Counted from the first letter of the stretch, positions 10,196 to 25,800 are shown. The stretch: 64,000 bases of DNA from Archivesica marissinica (GCA_014843695.1 CM026400.1:18552294-18616293); one strand, 5' to 3'. Translations and numbers: made by a program. The notes: generated by a model from the sequence alone, not told the origin.

Positions 10196-10825
10196 TAGCA
10201 ACATAATAACCTCTAAATTGAAAATGGCAGTTACATATAAATTTATACGCAAGCACACGATACAATGGGATGACTTAGATTGGCTAGACTAATGTTGTAC
10301 GACTAGTGTTGTACATTTTGAACTCGCCAAGGAGATGAACCTTGCCGGGACATCAACAGGAGTTCCTAGTTTTAAACAATGTCTTTATATTGAAACAAGA
10401 GTTCTCCTTCATCCATGGCGTAGTGCAATACGGTGACCGAGAGGTCGCGAGTTTGTGAAATCAAGCATAGAGCAATTTGTATAAGCAATATTCTCTATCC
10501 CTTAATACAAGAAAAAGCTATTAGATAAACGAAATGTACATAAATACAATGTGTTCACAGGAACAGAAAAATACAAGCCACATGGGGACAATTATGGAAC
10601 CCTGTATTTATACAAATATTATTGGGGGTGGGGGGGGGGGGGAAATCTGATAATTACAGATACATGAACATTTAATGATGTTTAACATTAATCACTCGGG
10701 TTAAGTCTGTTAGAATGTACATTATGGCATATATATATATGTACCACAGAATGTCCACTACATTATCACCTCCTCAATACTAGATCCAAACACCTGCAGC
10801 CATATATATAAACCACATTAGGCCA
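10196..10825. other. Probable 3' UTR and downstream flank of KYAT3-like gene
   Basis: No other gene is seen. It holds a G run at about 10625-10643 and AT-rich sequence. Downstream of the KYAT3 stop on the minus strand I see no unambiguous AATAAA close to the stop; the nearest clear one corresponds to 9902-9907 on the plus strand, beyond a SINE. Confidence 0.3.
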
Positions 10826-10891
10826 TTATTTTAGCACCTTCACATCCCACGATTTAAGCACGTTGGCAGCAGCTTCCAATGTCTTGTCAGT
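10826..10891 (-). CDS. KYAT3: KYAT3-like exon 12 (last coding)
   Basis: Follows acceptor TTTCCCACAG and encodes [20 protein letters not shown], a final Lys and TAA (residues 404-424). This is the C-terminal helix usual for the family (mammalian equivalent ends near ...AAEEIIKAW). Phase 0 entry. Confidence 0.9.
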   Translation of the reverse strand, partial: TDKTLEAAANVLKSWDVKVLK

Positions 10892-13800
10892 CTGTGGGAA
10901 ATATGGAGGGTTAATTTGTAATATACACGTCGTTCATTACCAGTATGTATATGCAATTTTGTTTTTGTAGCATAAACATAATCTTCTAACAATCGTACAA
11001 TTTAGTAAAATAAAGACAATTTTGGAACAGAAACGTAATTTTGTACCATAAAAATAATTTTGTACCATAAAAGTAATTTTGGAACAGAAAAGTAATTTTG
11101 TACCATAAAGTAATTTTGGAACAGAAAAGTAATTTTGTAATAGAACAGTAATTTTGTAATAGAATAATTTTGGAACAGAAAAGTAATTTTGTACTATAAA
11201 AGTAATTTTGTACGATAAAAGTAATTTTGTACGATAAAAGTAATTTTGTACCATAAAAGTAATTTTGTAATAGAACAGTAATTTTGTAATAGAAAAGTAA
11301 TTTTGTACCATAAAAGTAATTTTGTACCATAAAAGTAAATTTTTTAACAGAAATTAATTTTTGAACAGAAAAGTAATTTTGTAACAAATTAATTTTTTAA
11401 CAGAAAAGAAAATTTGTACCATAAACGTAATCTTTTAATAGAAAAGTAATTTTGGAACAGAAATGTAATGTTGTAATCCTGTATTTGCACAGACTGTAAG
11501 GAATAGGTAACTTTGTGACAGTTTCTGTGTTTGTAGGTGTAACAGTACTCCGGTAATACGCTCCTTTACACACAACACTTGTAGAGCTAACATATACAGT
11601 CAAACCTGTGTTAGTGGTCACCTCCATTAAGCAGCCAACCTGTATTAAACAGCCGAGTATCCGGTATAGAGTTCGACTGTTTGCTTTGGGGGTTTACAGT
11701 AGCACTCTCCGCGGACGAGTATCCGGTATAGAGTTCGACTGTTTGCTTTGGGGGTTTACAGTAGCACTCTCCGCGGACGAGTATCCGGTATAGTTTGACT
11801 GCTTGCTTTGGGGGTTTACAGTATCACTAACAGATTAGGTCATATGACGACTATCCTGGTATTCAGCTGTCATTGGTGAAGGAAGACCTAGAGGTGCCCC
11901 TCCAAACAGGAATTCAGACACGGACGAGCAAGTGGGTAGAACCACAGGCACCAGACACAAAAAAAATATAGTAATATATAATAAAGGCAACCAACGAAAT
12001 TGAAACATGCATGCAGAAATATCGACGAGAAACTAGGTAAAAACGACCAGATCACTGATATGCCCTCGTGGTCCCGACCGGAAGACCTTATTCTATCAAC
12101 AAATACTTTTTATTTCATCGAGATCGGTCAAATAACACCAGAATGGCACATTGTTTCATCGTGAACAGCAGGACATGAAATGTTGTCGTTTTGGCTGGGC
12201 GTTCGATTTTTTTGTGTGTCTGGTACCTGTGGGTAGAACCACCGACCTGCATTGAGTATGGAGTATGGATCCGTATATCCATTGTTACATCTACTAGACA
12301 GACAGTGCACTTCAGTAAACGGAACCATTTTCCGCAGTGCTGAAAACACAATATACTTTGCATACAAACCTTGATGAAACAGAATCGTATGAATTTCTCG
12401 CCCAATTTCTTGTCTTCCTTACTGTAAAACGCTGTTGGAGGGATAGCCGCCAGCTTCTGAAAATGAGCAGTAGCCAATCCTTTTTATAAATTTATTTTAT
12501 CTCGATTGCGAAACAAGTTTTCTACAACAAGATTATTCACTCCCAAATCCTCATTCCCGATTAAATTCACCGCCGTGAGGGAGAGAGAAGTTGCAATGTG
12601 GATTGAAGTGCCTTGCCCAAGGACAGCACCACCGTGGTTCTGATGGGGGAGAGAGAAGTTGCAATGTGGATTGAAGTGCCTTGCCTAAGGACAGCACCAC
12701 CTTGGTTCTGATGGGGGAGAGAGAAGTTGCAATGTGGATTGAAGTGCCTTGCCTAAGGACAGCACACCATGGTTCTGATGGGGGAGAGAGAAGTTGCAAT
12801 GTGGATTGAAGTGCCTTGCCTAAGGACAGCACCACCATGGTTCTGATGGGGGAGAGAGAAGTTGCAATGTGGATTGAAGTGCCTTGCCTAAGGACAGCAC
12901 CACCGTGGTTCTGATGGGGAGAGAGAAGTTGCAATGTGGATTGAAGTGCCTTGCCTAAGGACAGCACCACCATGGTACTGATGGGGGAGAGAGAAGTTGC
13001 AATGTGGATTGAAGTGCCTTGCCTAAGGACAGCACCACCGTGGTTCTGATGGGGGAGAGAGAAGTTGCAATGTGGATTGAAGTGCCTTGCCTAAGGACAG
13101 CACCACCTTGGTTCTGATGGGGGAGAGAGAAGTTGCAATGTGGATTGAAGTGCCTTGCCTAAGGACAGCACCACCATGGTTCTGATGGGGCACAACCTCT
13201 CGGTAACGAGACAAGGTACCATTTCCATTACACAACAGAGACGCACAAAGCTTCTCAGATTTGTCCAACTTGAAGGTTACCAGTTACTAGTATAATGATA
13301 TTGTCAAATTATAGTATAAATTTTCTCTATTTTACAACCATTGTAAAATGAGTTTTAACAACTTCTATTAATCATTCTCGTTGGCTCGGATTAAAACGTA
13401 CATGTGGTCATTCATATGGGAGTAAACGAGTGTACCCGGAGGTTTAAAGTTGCCATAAGTCTATCTCGGCCATACGTCTATCTCGGTCATAAGTCAATCT
13501 CGGCCATAAGTCAATCTCGGTCATAAGTCTATATCGGCCATAAGTCTATCTTGGCCATAAGTCTATCTCGACAATATGTTGAGCGTCAAATTTTGTATCA
13601 AAATGCTGAATTTAAGCTGGATCCTTCCATAAATCGAGGCTACTTTAAGCTGGATCCTTCCATAAGTCGAGGCTACTTTAAGCTGGATCCTTCCATAAGT
13701 CGAGGCTACTTTAAGCTGGATCCTTCCATAAGTCGAGGCTACTTTAAGCTGGATCCTTCCATAAGTCGAGGCTACTTTAAGCTGGATCCTTCCATAAGTC

Positions 13801-16800
13801 GAGGCTACTTTAAGCTGGATCCTTCCATAAGTCGAGGCTACTTTAAGCTGGATCCTTCCATAAGTCGAGGCTATTTTAAGCTGGATCCTTCCATAAGTCG
13901 AGGGTACTTTAAGCTGGATCCTTCCATAAGTCGAGGCTACTTTAAGCTGGATCCTTCCATAAGTCGAGGCTACTTTAAGCTGGATCCTTCCATAAGTCGA
14001 GGGTACTTTAAGCTGGATCCTTCCATAAGTCGAGGCTACTTTAAGCTGGATCCTTCCATAAGTCGAGGGTACTTTAATGGATCTTCCATAAGTCGAGGCT
14101 ACTTTAAGCTGGATCCTTCCATAAGTCGAGGGTACTTTAAGCTGGATCCTTCCATAAGTCGAGGGTACTTTAAGCTGGATCCTTCCAGAAGTCGAGGGTA
14201 CTTTAAGCTGGATCCTTCCATAAGTCGAGGGTACTTTAAGCTGGATCCTTGCATAAGTCGAGGGTACTTTAAGCTGGGTCCTTCCATAAGTTGAGGGTAA
14301 TTTAAGCTGGATCCTTCCATAAGTCGAGGGTACTGTAAGCTGGATCCTTCCAGAAGTCGAGGGTACTTTAAGCTGGATCCTTCCATAAGTCGAGGGTACT
14401 TTAAGCTGGGTCCTTCCATAAGTCGAGGGTAATTTAAGCTGGATCCTTCCATAAGTCGAGGGTACTTTAAGCTGGATCCTTCCATAAGTCGAGGCTATTT
14501 TAAGCTGGATCCTTCCATAAGTCGAGGGTACTTTAAGCTGGATCCTTCCATAAGTCGAGGCTACTTTAAGCTGGATCCTTCCATAAGTCGAGGGTACTTT
14601 AAGCTGGATCCTTCCATAAGTCGAGGCTACTTTAAGCTGGATCCTTCCATAAGTCGAGGCTACTTTAACCTGGATCTTTCCATAAGTCGAGGGTACTTTA
14701 AGCTGGATCCTTCCATAAGTCGAGGCTACTTTAACCTGGATCCTTCCATAAGTCGAGGGTAATTTAAGCTGGATCCTTCCATAAGTCGAGGGTACTTTAA
14801 GCTGGATCCTTCCATAAGTCGAGGGTACTTTAAGCTGGATCCTTCCATAAGTCGAGGGTACTTTAAGCTGGATCCTTCCAGAAGTCGAGGCTACTTTAAG
14901 CTGGATCCTTCCAGAAGTCCAAGGTACTTTAAGCTGGATCCTTCCAGAAGTCGAGGCTACTTTAAGCTGGATCCTTCCATAAGTCGAGGGTACTGTAAGC
15001 TGGATCCTTCCAGAAGTCAAGGGTACATTAAGCTGGATCCTTCCATAAGTCGAGGGTAATTTAAGCTGGGTCCTTCCATAAGTCGAGGGTAATTTAAGCT
15101 GGGTCCTTCCATAAGTCGAGGGTACTTTAAGCTGGGTCCTTCCATAAGTCGAGGGTAATTTAAGCTGGGTCCTTCCATAAGTCGAGGGTAATTTAAGCTG
15201 GGTCCTTCCATAAGTCGAGGGTAATTTAAGCTGAGTCCTTCCATAAGTCGAGGGTAATTTAAGCTGGATCCTTCCATAAGTCGAGGGTACTTTAAGCTGG
15301 ATCCTTCCATAAGTCGAGGGTACTTTAAGCTGGATCCTTCCATAAGTCGAGGCTACTTTAAGCTGGATCCTTCCATAAGTCGAGGGTACTTTAAGCTGGG
15401 TCCTTCCATAAGTCGAGGGTAATTTAAGCTGGATCCTTCCATAAGTCGAGGGTACTTTAAGCTGGATCCTTCCATAAGTCAAGGGTACTTTAAGCTGGAT
15501 CCTTCCATAAGTCGAGGCTACTTTGGACGTATGGTATTTGTTGAGGCACTGGTTTTTTTTATCTCATTTTTTAATGAAACTGAGCTCAATTTGAGATATC
15601 TGGTTTACTTTATTCCATTAAAAATCGTACAAAAATGCACTAATGCACAACAACAATTTAGGAAGTTTGTTTACCAGCTTTTCTATGGTTTATAAGGTAA
15701 ATAATTGTCTACGCAATTTATTATATTAAATCAAATATATAACAAACAGACAAAAATAAAGTTTAAAAAAATAATCAACTTTCGTTTTTTTTAGTTTTTT
15801 GCCTGTTTCTCAGCCATAAGTCGACCTAGGATTGTTCTCATTTCTGGATGTAAAAAGGTCGACTTGTGGCCGGGAATATACGGTACATTTAATATACCAT
15901 TACTCGAGAAATAATGCTATAAATATAACTTTTCTCTATTCTCCACTCCTGGATTTTTGATCGATTGTTTTATTTATAGACGTCTCAACCGAAAATGGTC
16001 GTGGAGTCTGATAAAATATATTTCAATACAATATGTAAACTTTTAAAATTATATTTTACTACATTTCAATATACAGATTCATACATTTTAATATATATAT
16101 ATTATAATATGCTAAAAATATGTATTTCACTTAAAAAGGATAAAATCAACTTTGGTTTTACATTATTAAAAATATTTTTCATAGAATTTTCTACATAGTA
16201 TCGGGATCTAATCTCATTCACATACAGTCAAACCCGTCTTAAGCAGCCAGCCAAGGGAATCACTAAAAGTGACTGCTTAGTGCAGGTGGCTGCTTAATAG
16301 ACTAAGAGGTCAACTGTATAATAAACTAACATATTGGGGAATCCTGAAACTGGTTGCTTAATACAGGTTGGCTGCTTAATAGAGGTGACCACTAACACAG
16401 GTTTGACTGTACTTCAAAAATACAAATATACTACATTCATATATATATATTATTTATATTTCGGGTTTTACGCAGTACACAATGTAAAATAGATAAAGTT
16501 TAAACATTTAAACTTCACAACCAATGATGGGAACCAACTTATATTAATCACTCTTGTTAGCACGGATGAAAGAGTATATGTGGTCATTCGTGTGGGAGGA
16601 AACCGGAGTATCCGAAGAAAACCCACCTATCCGAGTTGGTGACCATTGTACCATCTTACATACTTCCCGGTCCGAGGATCGAACCCGGGTTGCATTGGTG
16701 AGAAGCGAGCACGCTAACCACTGAGCTAATTTGGCAGCCATACTATATACATATAAGTATATGACATTGTTGTGGTCGAGAGATAATGAATGGTCTAGAT

Positions 16801-19800
16801 ACATGTATTATATAAACTAGTTGAGATAATGAATGGTCTAGATACATGTATTATATAAACTAGTGGAGAGATAATGAATGGTCTAGATACATGTATTATA
16901 TAAACTAGTCGAGAGATAATGGTCTAGATACATGTATTATATAAACTAGTCGAGAGATAATGGTCTAGATACATGTATTATATAAACTAGTGGAGAGATA
17001 ATGAATGGTCTAGATACATGTATTATATAAACTAGTCGAGAGATAATGAATGGTCTAGATACATGTATTATATAAACTAGTCGAGAGATAATGGTCTAGA
17101 TACATGTATTATATAAACTAGTGGAGAGATAATGAATGGTCTAGATACATGTATTATATAAACTAGTCGAGAGATAATGAATGGTCTAGATACATGTATT
17201 ATATAAACTAGTAGAGAGATAATGAATGGTCTAGATACATGTATTATATAAACTAGTCGAGAGATAATGAATGGTCTACCGGTAGATACATGTATTATAT
17301 AAACTAGTCGAGAGATAATTGTCTATATACATGTATTATATAAACTAGTAGAGAGATATTGGTCTAGATACATCATGTATTATATAAACTAGTCGAGAGA
17401 TAATGAATGGTCTAGATACATCATGTATTATATAAACTAGTCGAGAGATAATGAATGGTCTAGATACATGTATTATATAAACTAGTAGAGAGATAATGAA
17501 TGGTCTAGATACATGTATTATATAAACTAGTAGAGAGATAATGAATGGTCTAGATACATGTATTATATAAACTAGTCGAGAGATAATGAATGGTCTACCG
17601 GTAGATACATGTATTATATAAACTAGTCGAGAGATAATTGTCTATATACATGTATTATATAAACTAGTAGAGAGATATTGGTCTAGATACATCATGTATT
17701 ATATAAACTAGTTGAGAGATAATGAATGGTCTAGATACATGTATTATATAAACTAGTCGAGAGATAATGGTCTAGATACATGTATTATATAAACTAGTAG
17801 AGAGATATTGGTCTAGATACATCATGTATTATATAAACTAGTTGAGAGATAATGAATGGTCTAGATACATGTATTATATAAACTAGTAGAGAGATAATGG
17901 TCTAGATACATGTATTATATAAACTAGTAGAGAGATATTGGTCTAGATACATCATGTATTATATAAACTAGTTGAGAGATAATGAATGGTCTAGATACAT
18001 GTATTATATAAACTAGTAGAGAGATAATGAATGGTCTAGATACATGTATTATATAAACTAGTAGAGAGATAATGAATGGTCTACCGGTAGATACATGTAT
18101 TATATAAACTAGTCGAGAGATAATGAATGGTCTAGATACATGTATTATATAAACTAGTAGAGAGATAATGAATGGTCTAGATACATGTATTATATAAACT
18201 AGTCGAGAGATAATGGTCTAGATACATGTATTATATAAACTAGTCGAGAGATAATGGTCTAGATACATGTATTATATAAACTAGTAGAGAGATAATGAAT
18301 GGTCTAGATGCATGTATTATATAAACTAGTTGAGAGATAATGAATGGTCTAGATGCATGTATTATATAAACTAGTCGAGAGTATTATATAAACTAGTCGA
18401 GAGATAATGAATGGTCTAGATGCATGTATTATATAAACTAGTAGAGAGATAATGAATGGTCTAGATACATGTATTATATAAACTAGTTGAGAGATAATGA
18501 ATGGTCTAGATGCATGTATTATATAAACTAGTAGAGAGATATTGGTCTAGATACATCATGTATTATATAAACTAGTTGAGAGATAATGAATGGTCTAGAT
18601 GCATGTATTATATAAACTAGTAGAGAGATATTGGTCTAGATACATCATGTATTATATAAACTAGTTGAGAGATAATGAATGGTCTAGATACATGTATTAT
18701 ATAAACTAGTCGAGAGATGATGAATGGTCTAGATACATGTATTATATAAACTAGTTGAGAGATAATGAATGGTCTAGATGCATGTATTATATAAACTAGT
18801 CGAGAGATAATGAATGGTCTAGATACATGTATTATATAAACTAGTCGAGAGATAATGAATGGTCTAGATGCATGTATTATATAAACTAGTAGAGAGATAA
18901 TGAATGGTCTAGATGCATGTATTATATAAACTAGTCGAGAGATAATGAATGGTCTAGATGCATGTATTATATAAACAGTAAATACAATTGTTACCTTTTC
19001 TCTACACATCCATCTAATAAACTTGAAATCGTACGGATCGTCCGTGTCATCTTTCGAAACATCTACATCTGTAATATACAAGTCGTTTCTAGTGATCAAC
19101 TGAACCGGCAATCAGTCGGCAAGTTGTCATGCATCGGACAACAGCACCGGTTTGAACATCGGTTTCTCCGATTTGGTAAAAATAAATGTTTTCACTTCTC
19201 TCTACTTATCCGCCTCTATTCTGTTGTATATAAACTGTGATTTAAATTTATTTATCTTTTACTTATGTGCTATCTCCTATATTCTAATCGGTTTCTCATC
19301 CTCCTATGTTTACATAAACAGATCTCTGTGTATCTCTATATTGATAGAACTCTGTAGCTGTGCTTCAAGAGTATATCAAATGTTAAACTGTAATAAGGTG
19401 ACATTTTATTTATGTTTCTGTGTATGTAAATATGAAAACACAAATAAACGGGCTGTCCGATTAGTGCAGTGGTTAGCGCGTTTGCTTTTCACCAATGGTT
19501 TCCTCCCACATGAATGACCACATATGCACTTTCATCCGAGCCAACGAGAGTGATTAATATAATATAAAAAGTTGTTGACGGCTCATTTTTTTGTAAGTCT
19601 ATTTAAAGGCCTGTAGTGTTGAAAGGGTTAAACTAAATAATCGGACATTGGCCCGATTGGTAATCGGTTAATCACTAGCTATTTCTCCAGGCTGGTGGCA
19701 ATAACAGTGGGTAGGAGGGTGTGAGGATGGGGCATAGGTGAGAATGGTCGGCGGGCGATAAGAGTTGGACAGTGGCGACATGAATTGGTGGGTAGGTATG

Positions 19801-22800
19801 AGAATGGGTAGGTTTGGAGGAGAGTGGGCAGACATGGACGAGAGTGGTTGGGCAGGGATTAAGTGGATTGGCAGGAGGGGTGAGTGTGTCTGGCCAATGA
19901 CGGGCAAAGATGAGTGGGTGGGTTGGAGGGGATAAGAACTGGCAGGCAGTGACAAGATTGGCGGGAGAGGGCAGGTATGGAAATGGGTGGATGATGTTTA
20001 GAAATGTCTCGCTCACCTAGTTTAGAAATGTCTGCCATGAGGAAGTAGCCTCCGTCTGGGATTGTTGGCGTCATGCCGACTTCAGCGAGTACCTTCGCCA
20101 GCATATCTCTCTTGGGTTGTAGCTCTACAGCCAGCGATTGCAGGTAGCACTTCTCCGCGTCACCAAACACCGATATTTCATGGTCTAAACCACACGCTAC
20201 AGCTTCCTGCGAGGCAAAACACATGGCTAAAGTGTGTGACAATTACATGAAACCAAATATAGTCAAATGGAAGTACGGTGTTTAGTTAGGGCCTTATTAT
20301 AAATAGAATATTATGAATGAAATTTTACTCCCTACTACAGGTTATTGCAGGTATCATTCTGGAGGGCGATTGTTGGTGAAATAGTCACCCTAAGGACCCT
20401 GACCTCGCACTCTGGGGGCTCCACTTCTCCCTAAAATATATTTTTTAATTAAATACAATTTTCATACGTTAAATGTTGTCCAGTAAGATACACTGGCCCA
20501 TTATAAAGCACTCGTATTCAGATGTTGTATTTAATGGTTGTACTGTGCATTATAACCATATTTTGTTGAAATTTATTAAATAACACCAATTTCAGGATGC
20601 GATCGTGCACTTTCTCACTTTCTCCCAAAAATTCTGACCTAGAATGAACCCTGTTAAATATTGGTATAGTAGTTATTTGACCATGGTCTTATTATTATTG
20701 GCTATATGAAGAAAATTATTTTTTATCTATGTAAAACTCCTCTATCAATAACAAATTTGATATTATTCAGCTTTATAGATATTAAAATCAGTTAACAAAA
20801 TTTCAGTCTGGGGCCTCTCACAAGTTTATTTGAAATCGACCTAGATAAGGTGACAGTAGCAAAGTACGACCTATCGATATTTCAAATGGTTTGAATATGA
20901 AGAATGACTTTGTATGAAAATCGGGAGCAATCTCATCTAGGAGGGTATACTAATTAATCAGTGGAAATGCAGGTATGGGGATTACACACAGGTAAGTCAT
21001 TGGGACAAAACCTACCCACCTGTATATCTGGAGATCTGATGTCGCACCTACATAACACTACTTGTGGATCGTGATAGCGCATAGGTAGCGCGTTCGCTTC
21101 AGGAGCGAATAGTCCAAAGTTCGAGCCCAGCTGTAGCCGCTACGATTCATGTCCTTGGGCAAGGCACTTAATCATTCCACGTTGCCTCTTCTCTCTCCCT
21201 AATGGTGATGGATTCCATCAGGAATGAGGTCTCTCGAGTGATGAATATAAGTTATAGGAACTTGTTTCGCAATCAAGCTAAAAGAAATTTGTATCAATTA
21301 CATGGCTCTACTGCATCTTATAAACAATGAGACAAATTCGAGACAAATTCGTTGACCCACCTGTATAGGTGTAGGACAGGTATATATGGAGTTCTGGTGT
21401 AGCACCGATAAAGCCTGGATAAGGTTTGCAGGACCCACACCCCAGCCCAGTTTCCACCCGGTCGCGCTGAATGTTTTGCCTGCACTGCCTATTGTGATTG
21501 TCCTCTCCCACATGCCAGGCAATGTGGCTGAAATATAAACAGGTGGCGATCAACTGATGGTTATATCCCAAGTGTCCCAAACAAATACGTCAGTAGGAAA
21601 AGCACGTCTCGAACCTCGTAATCAATCTTCACATTTTTGTTAACCCTTTCCCCCTTAGAAGCGCTCCTCGACGCCAATGCCTATTAACATAGATCGACCC
21701 ATTAGTAGCTATAATAAATGTCAAGACTACATATTTAATGCATAGATCTACTATACAGTATGTCAACATGCGTCGTGTGTATGTCAGACTACATATTGAA
21801 TACATAGATCTACTATACAGTATATCAACATGCGTCATGTGTATGTCAGACTACATATTGAATACATAGATCTACTATACAGTATGTCAACATGCGTCAT
21901 GTGTATGTCAGACTACATATTGAATACATAGATCTACTATACAGTATATCAACATGCGTTGTGTGTATGTCAGACTACATATTGAATACATAGATCTACT
22001 ATACAGTATATCAACATGCGTCGTGTGTATGTCAGACTACATATTGAATACATAGATCTACTATACAGTATATCAACATGCGTCGTGTGTATGTCAGACT
22101 ACATATTGAATACATAGATCTACTATACAGTATATCAACATGCGTTGTGTGTATGTCAGACTACATATTGAATACATAGATCTACTATACAGTATATCAA
22201 CATGCGTCGTGTGTATGTCGGACTACATATTGAATACATAGATCTACTATACAGTATATCAACATGTGTCGTGTGTATGTCAGACTACATATTGAATACA
22301 TAGATATACTATACAGTATATCAACATGCGTCGTGTGTATGTCAGACTACATATTTAATGCATAGATCTACTATACAGTATATCAACATGCGTCATGTGT
22401 ATGTCAGACTACATATTGAATACATAGATCTACTATGGTATATCAACATGTGTTGTGTGTATGTCAGACTACATATTGAATACATAGATCTACTATACAG
22501 TATATCAACATGCGTCGTGTGTATGTCAGACTACATATTGAATACATAGATCTACTATACAGTATATCAACATGCGTCATGTGTACGTCAGACTACATAT
22601 TGAATACATAGATCTACTATGGTATATCAACATGCGTCATGTGTATGTCAGACTACATATTGAATACATAGATCTACTATACAGTATATCAACATGCGTC
22701 ATGTGTATGTCAGACTACATATTGAATACATAGATCTACTATACAGTATATCAACATGCGTCATGTGTATGTCAGACTACATATTTAATGCATAGATCTA

Positions 22801-25800
22801 CTATACAGTATATCAACATGCGTCATGTGTATGTCAGACTACATATTGAATACATAGATCTACTATACAGTATATCAACATGCGTTGTGTGTATGTCAGA
22901 CTACATATTGAATACATAGATCTACTATACAGTATATCAACATGCGTCGTGTGTATGTCAGACTACATATTTAATGCATAGATCTACTACAGTATGTCAG
23001 ACTACACATTTAATGCATAGATCTACTACAGTACGTCAGACTACACATTTAATGCATAGATCTACTACAGTATATCAACATGCGTCGTGTGTATGTCAGA
23101 CTACATATTTAATGCATAGATCTACTATACAGTATATCAACATGCGTCATGTGTACGTCAGACTACATATTTAATGCATAGATCTACTACAGTATGTCAG
23201 ACTACATATTTAATGCATAGATCTACTATACAGTATATCAACATGCGTCATGTGTACGTCAGACTACATATTTAATGCATAGATCTACTACAGTATGTCA
23301 GACTACATATTTAATGCATAGATCTACTACAGTACGTCAGACTACACATTTAATGCATAGATCTACTACAGTATGTCAGACTTACCAATTTTAATGTGTT
23401 TCTTGCCGGAGTAAATCATCCATTCATACACCTCGTCAGATATACAGGCAACATCGTGTTTAATACACAGATCAGCTATCACCTCGATCTCCTCTTGTGT
23501 GTATACCTGAAATGTTTGTATTGAAATAATTTTACCATTTTGATCTACTACTGTAGCTGACCAGATACATACAAAGTTTCATCAAAATTGACCGAGCCAT
23601 TCTGGCCCCGAGGTCATAACACTTTTCTCCAATTTCAAACTCGGTCTCAAGCTTCTGATTGGTTCTGCCGAGTGTAAAACTCGGACTCGTCCAATCAAGT
23701 TACTGGAGCTTGAGAATAGTTTTATAACCTCGGGTCAAAGTCAAAATTTCGAAATTATAATTGGAATTGTTTAAACTAATTTGATCTCCTACCTACTCCA
23801 ATGATCCAGACGACTTATAAGCAAAACTAATCAAGCAGAGTTAGAGGTGAAATAGAAGATGGCATACATGGAGCTATATGGCAATATTGAATGGAATCGC
23901 CGACAGTGCCGCCTCCGCAAAAGTAGATGCTATGTCACACATTCTGCTAAAGTGGACAGGACAAAAACAATGTGTTTAGAGAAAAGACAAAAATTAGGAA
24001 TTGGATGCCACAAATGTGTACCTACATAATTATGAAGTTTTCAATATTTATGAATATAACCCGTGTTAGTGGTCACCTCATTTCAGAAGCCAAGCTGTAT
24101 TACGCAGCCAGTTTCCGCATTCCCAATATGCTGTTTTATTATACATTTGACCTCTATTAAGCAGCCATCTGTGATTCCCTTGGCTGGATGCTTAGCACAT
24201 GCTTGACTAACTATGTTGATACAGCAAGAATCCTCAAATCTGTGGAAATTCTGTACTCTAGTTTTTCTACTATACATAAAGTGTTACCTTGCCAACAGGG
24301 TTGTTGGGATTGTTGAAGATAATAGCCTTAGTTTTACTGTTAAACTTGCTCGCAAGTTCGTCCTTGTCCAACACCCAGTCGTCGCTGGTTACATTACCAG
24401 AGCTCTTGTTCTGTAATAACGGTGAAATGTTTCGTTATATGCAATAAAATGATATTTACAGTATAGAAAATGGTATCGACAGTGTAGAAATGTTAGCAAC
24501 AGTGTAGAAAATGTTAGCAACAGTGTAGAAAATGTTAGCAACAGTGTAGAAAATGTTATTTAGTGTAGAAAATGATATTTAGTGTAGAAAATGGTATCGA
24601 CAGTGTAGAAAATGGTATCGACAGTGTAGAAAATGGTATCGACAGTGTAGAAAATGGTATCGACAGTGTAGAAAATGGTATAGACAGTGTAGAAAATGGT
24701 ATCGACAGTGTAGAAAATGGTATCGACAGTGTAGAAAATGGTATCAACAGTGTAGAAAATGGTATCGACAGTGTAGAAAATGGTATCGACAGTGTAGAAA
24801 ATGGTATTGACAGTGTAGAAAATGGTACTTATGTTGTTTATTATAGTGACACCCCTATTGAAAGAGCCAGTCATTTCTGACTTATGAGACACCTCTTAAG
24901 AAAATCAGATCTCGTTTAATAATCACCTTTGAAAGATTGTTAATATTATTATTGTTGTGCGACGGGGGAAGGATCAAACTAAATATGTGTTCCTCCAATA
25001 ATTCACCATACGTATTTGGTTCCTCCAATAACGTTCACCATACGTATTTGGTTCCTCCAATAATTCACCATACGTATTTGGTTCCTCCAATAATTCACCA
25101 TACGTATTTGGTTCCTCCAATAATTCACCATACGTATTTGGTTCCTCCAATAACGTTCACCATACGTATTTGGTTCCTCCAATAATTCACCATACGTATT
25201 TGGTTCCTCCAATAATTCACCATACGTATTTGGTTCCTCCAATAATTCACCATACGTATTTGGTTCCTCCAATAATTCACCATACGTATTTGGTTCCTCC
25301 AATAATTCACCATACGTATTTGGTTCCTCCAATAACGTTCACCATACGTATTTGGTTCCTCCAATAATTCACCATACGTATTTGGTTCCTCCAATAATTC
25401 ACCATACGTTGGTCTCGTTGGCAAACATTGTACTTGCATCAAAATGAAACTTTTGGCCAAAATATTGAAATCGCGAAACTTGACACAAAATTGAGTGAAA
25501 ATTTATATATTTTTTAAAATGTCATGTGACTTTGTTTAATACCAAGATGGCCGCCTCCATTATTTTCTATTTTGAAATAATCAACCAGTCATAACTTCGT
25601 TATTTGCAGTGCGATTTTCAAAATTCTTTCACCACACTGTTTTATCGGGCTTTATTTTCATGATTAATATGAACCTTTAACTCGCAGGAATTCAATTGTT
25701 ATGTAGTTCCGCTTTCATAACTACCCACAAATGAGTCGTTAGTTTGAAAAATAACGATTAAATTCATGTGTACACACACAACAGCATCCTTTGGACGAAA

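Noticed and set aside
13563..15482. 639-codon minus-strand ORF with 11-residue repeat
   Set aside because: Both strands are open because the unit is 33 bp; no splice-consistent exon, start context or family match.
20062..20250. 62-codon plus-strand ORF
   Set aside because: Antisense shadow of KYAT3-like exon 9.
21720..25410. CRISPR-like regular repeats
   Set aside because: Units are contiguous without unique spacers, and the sequence is eukaryotic.
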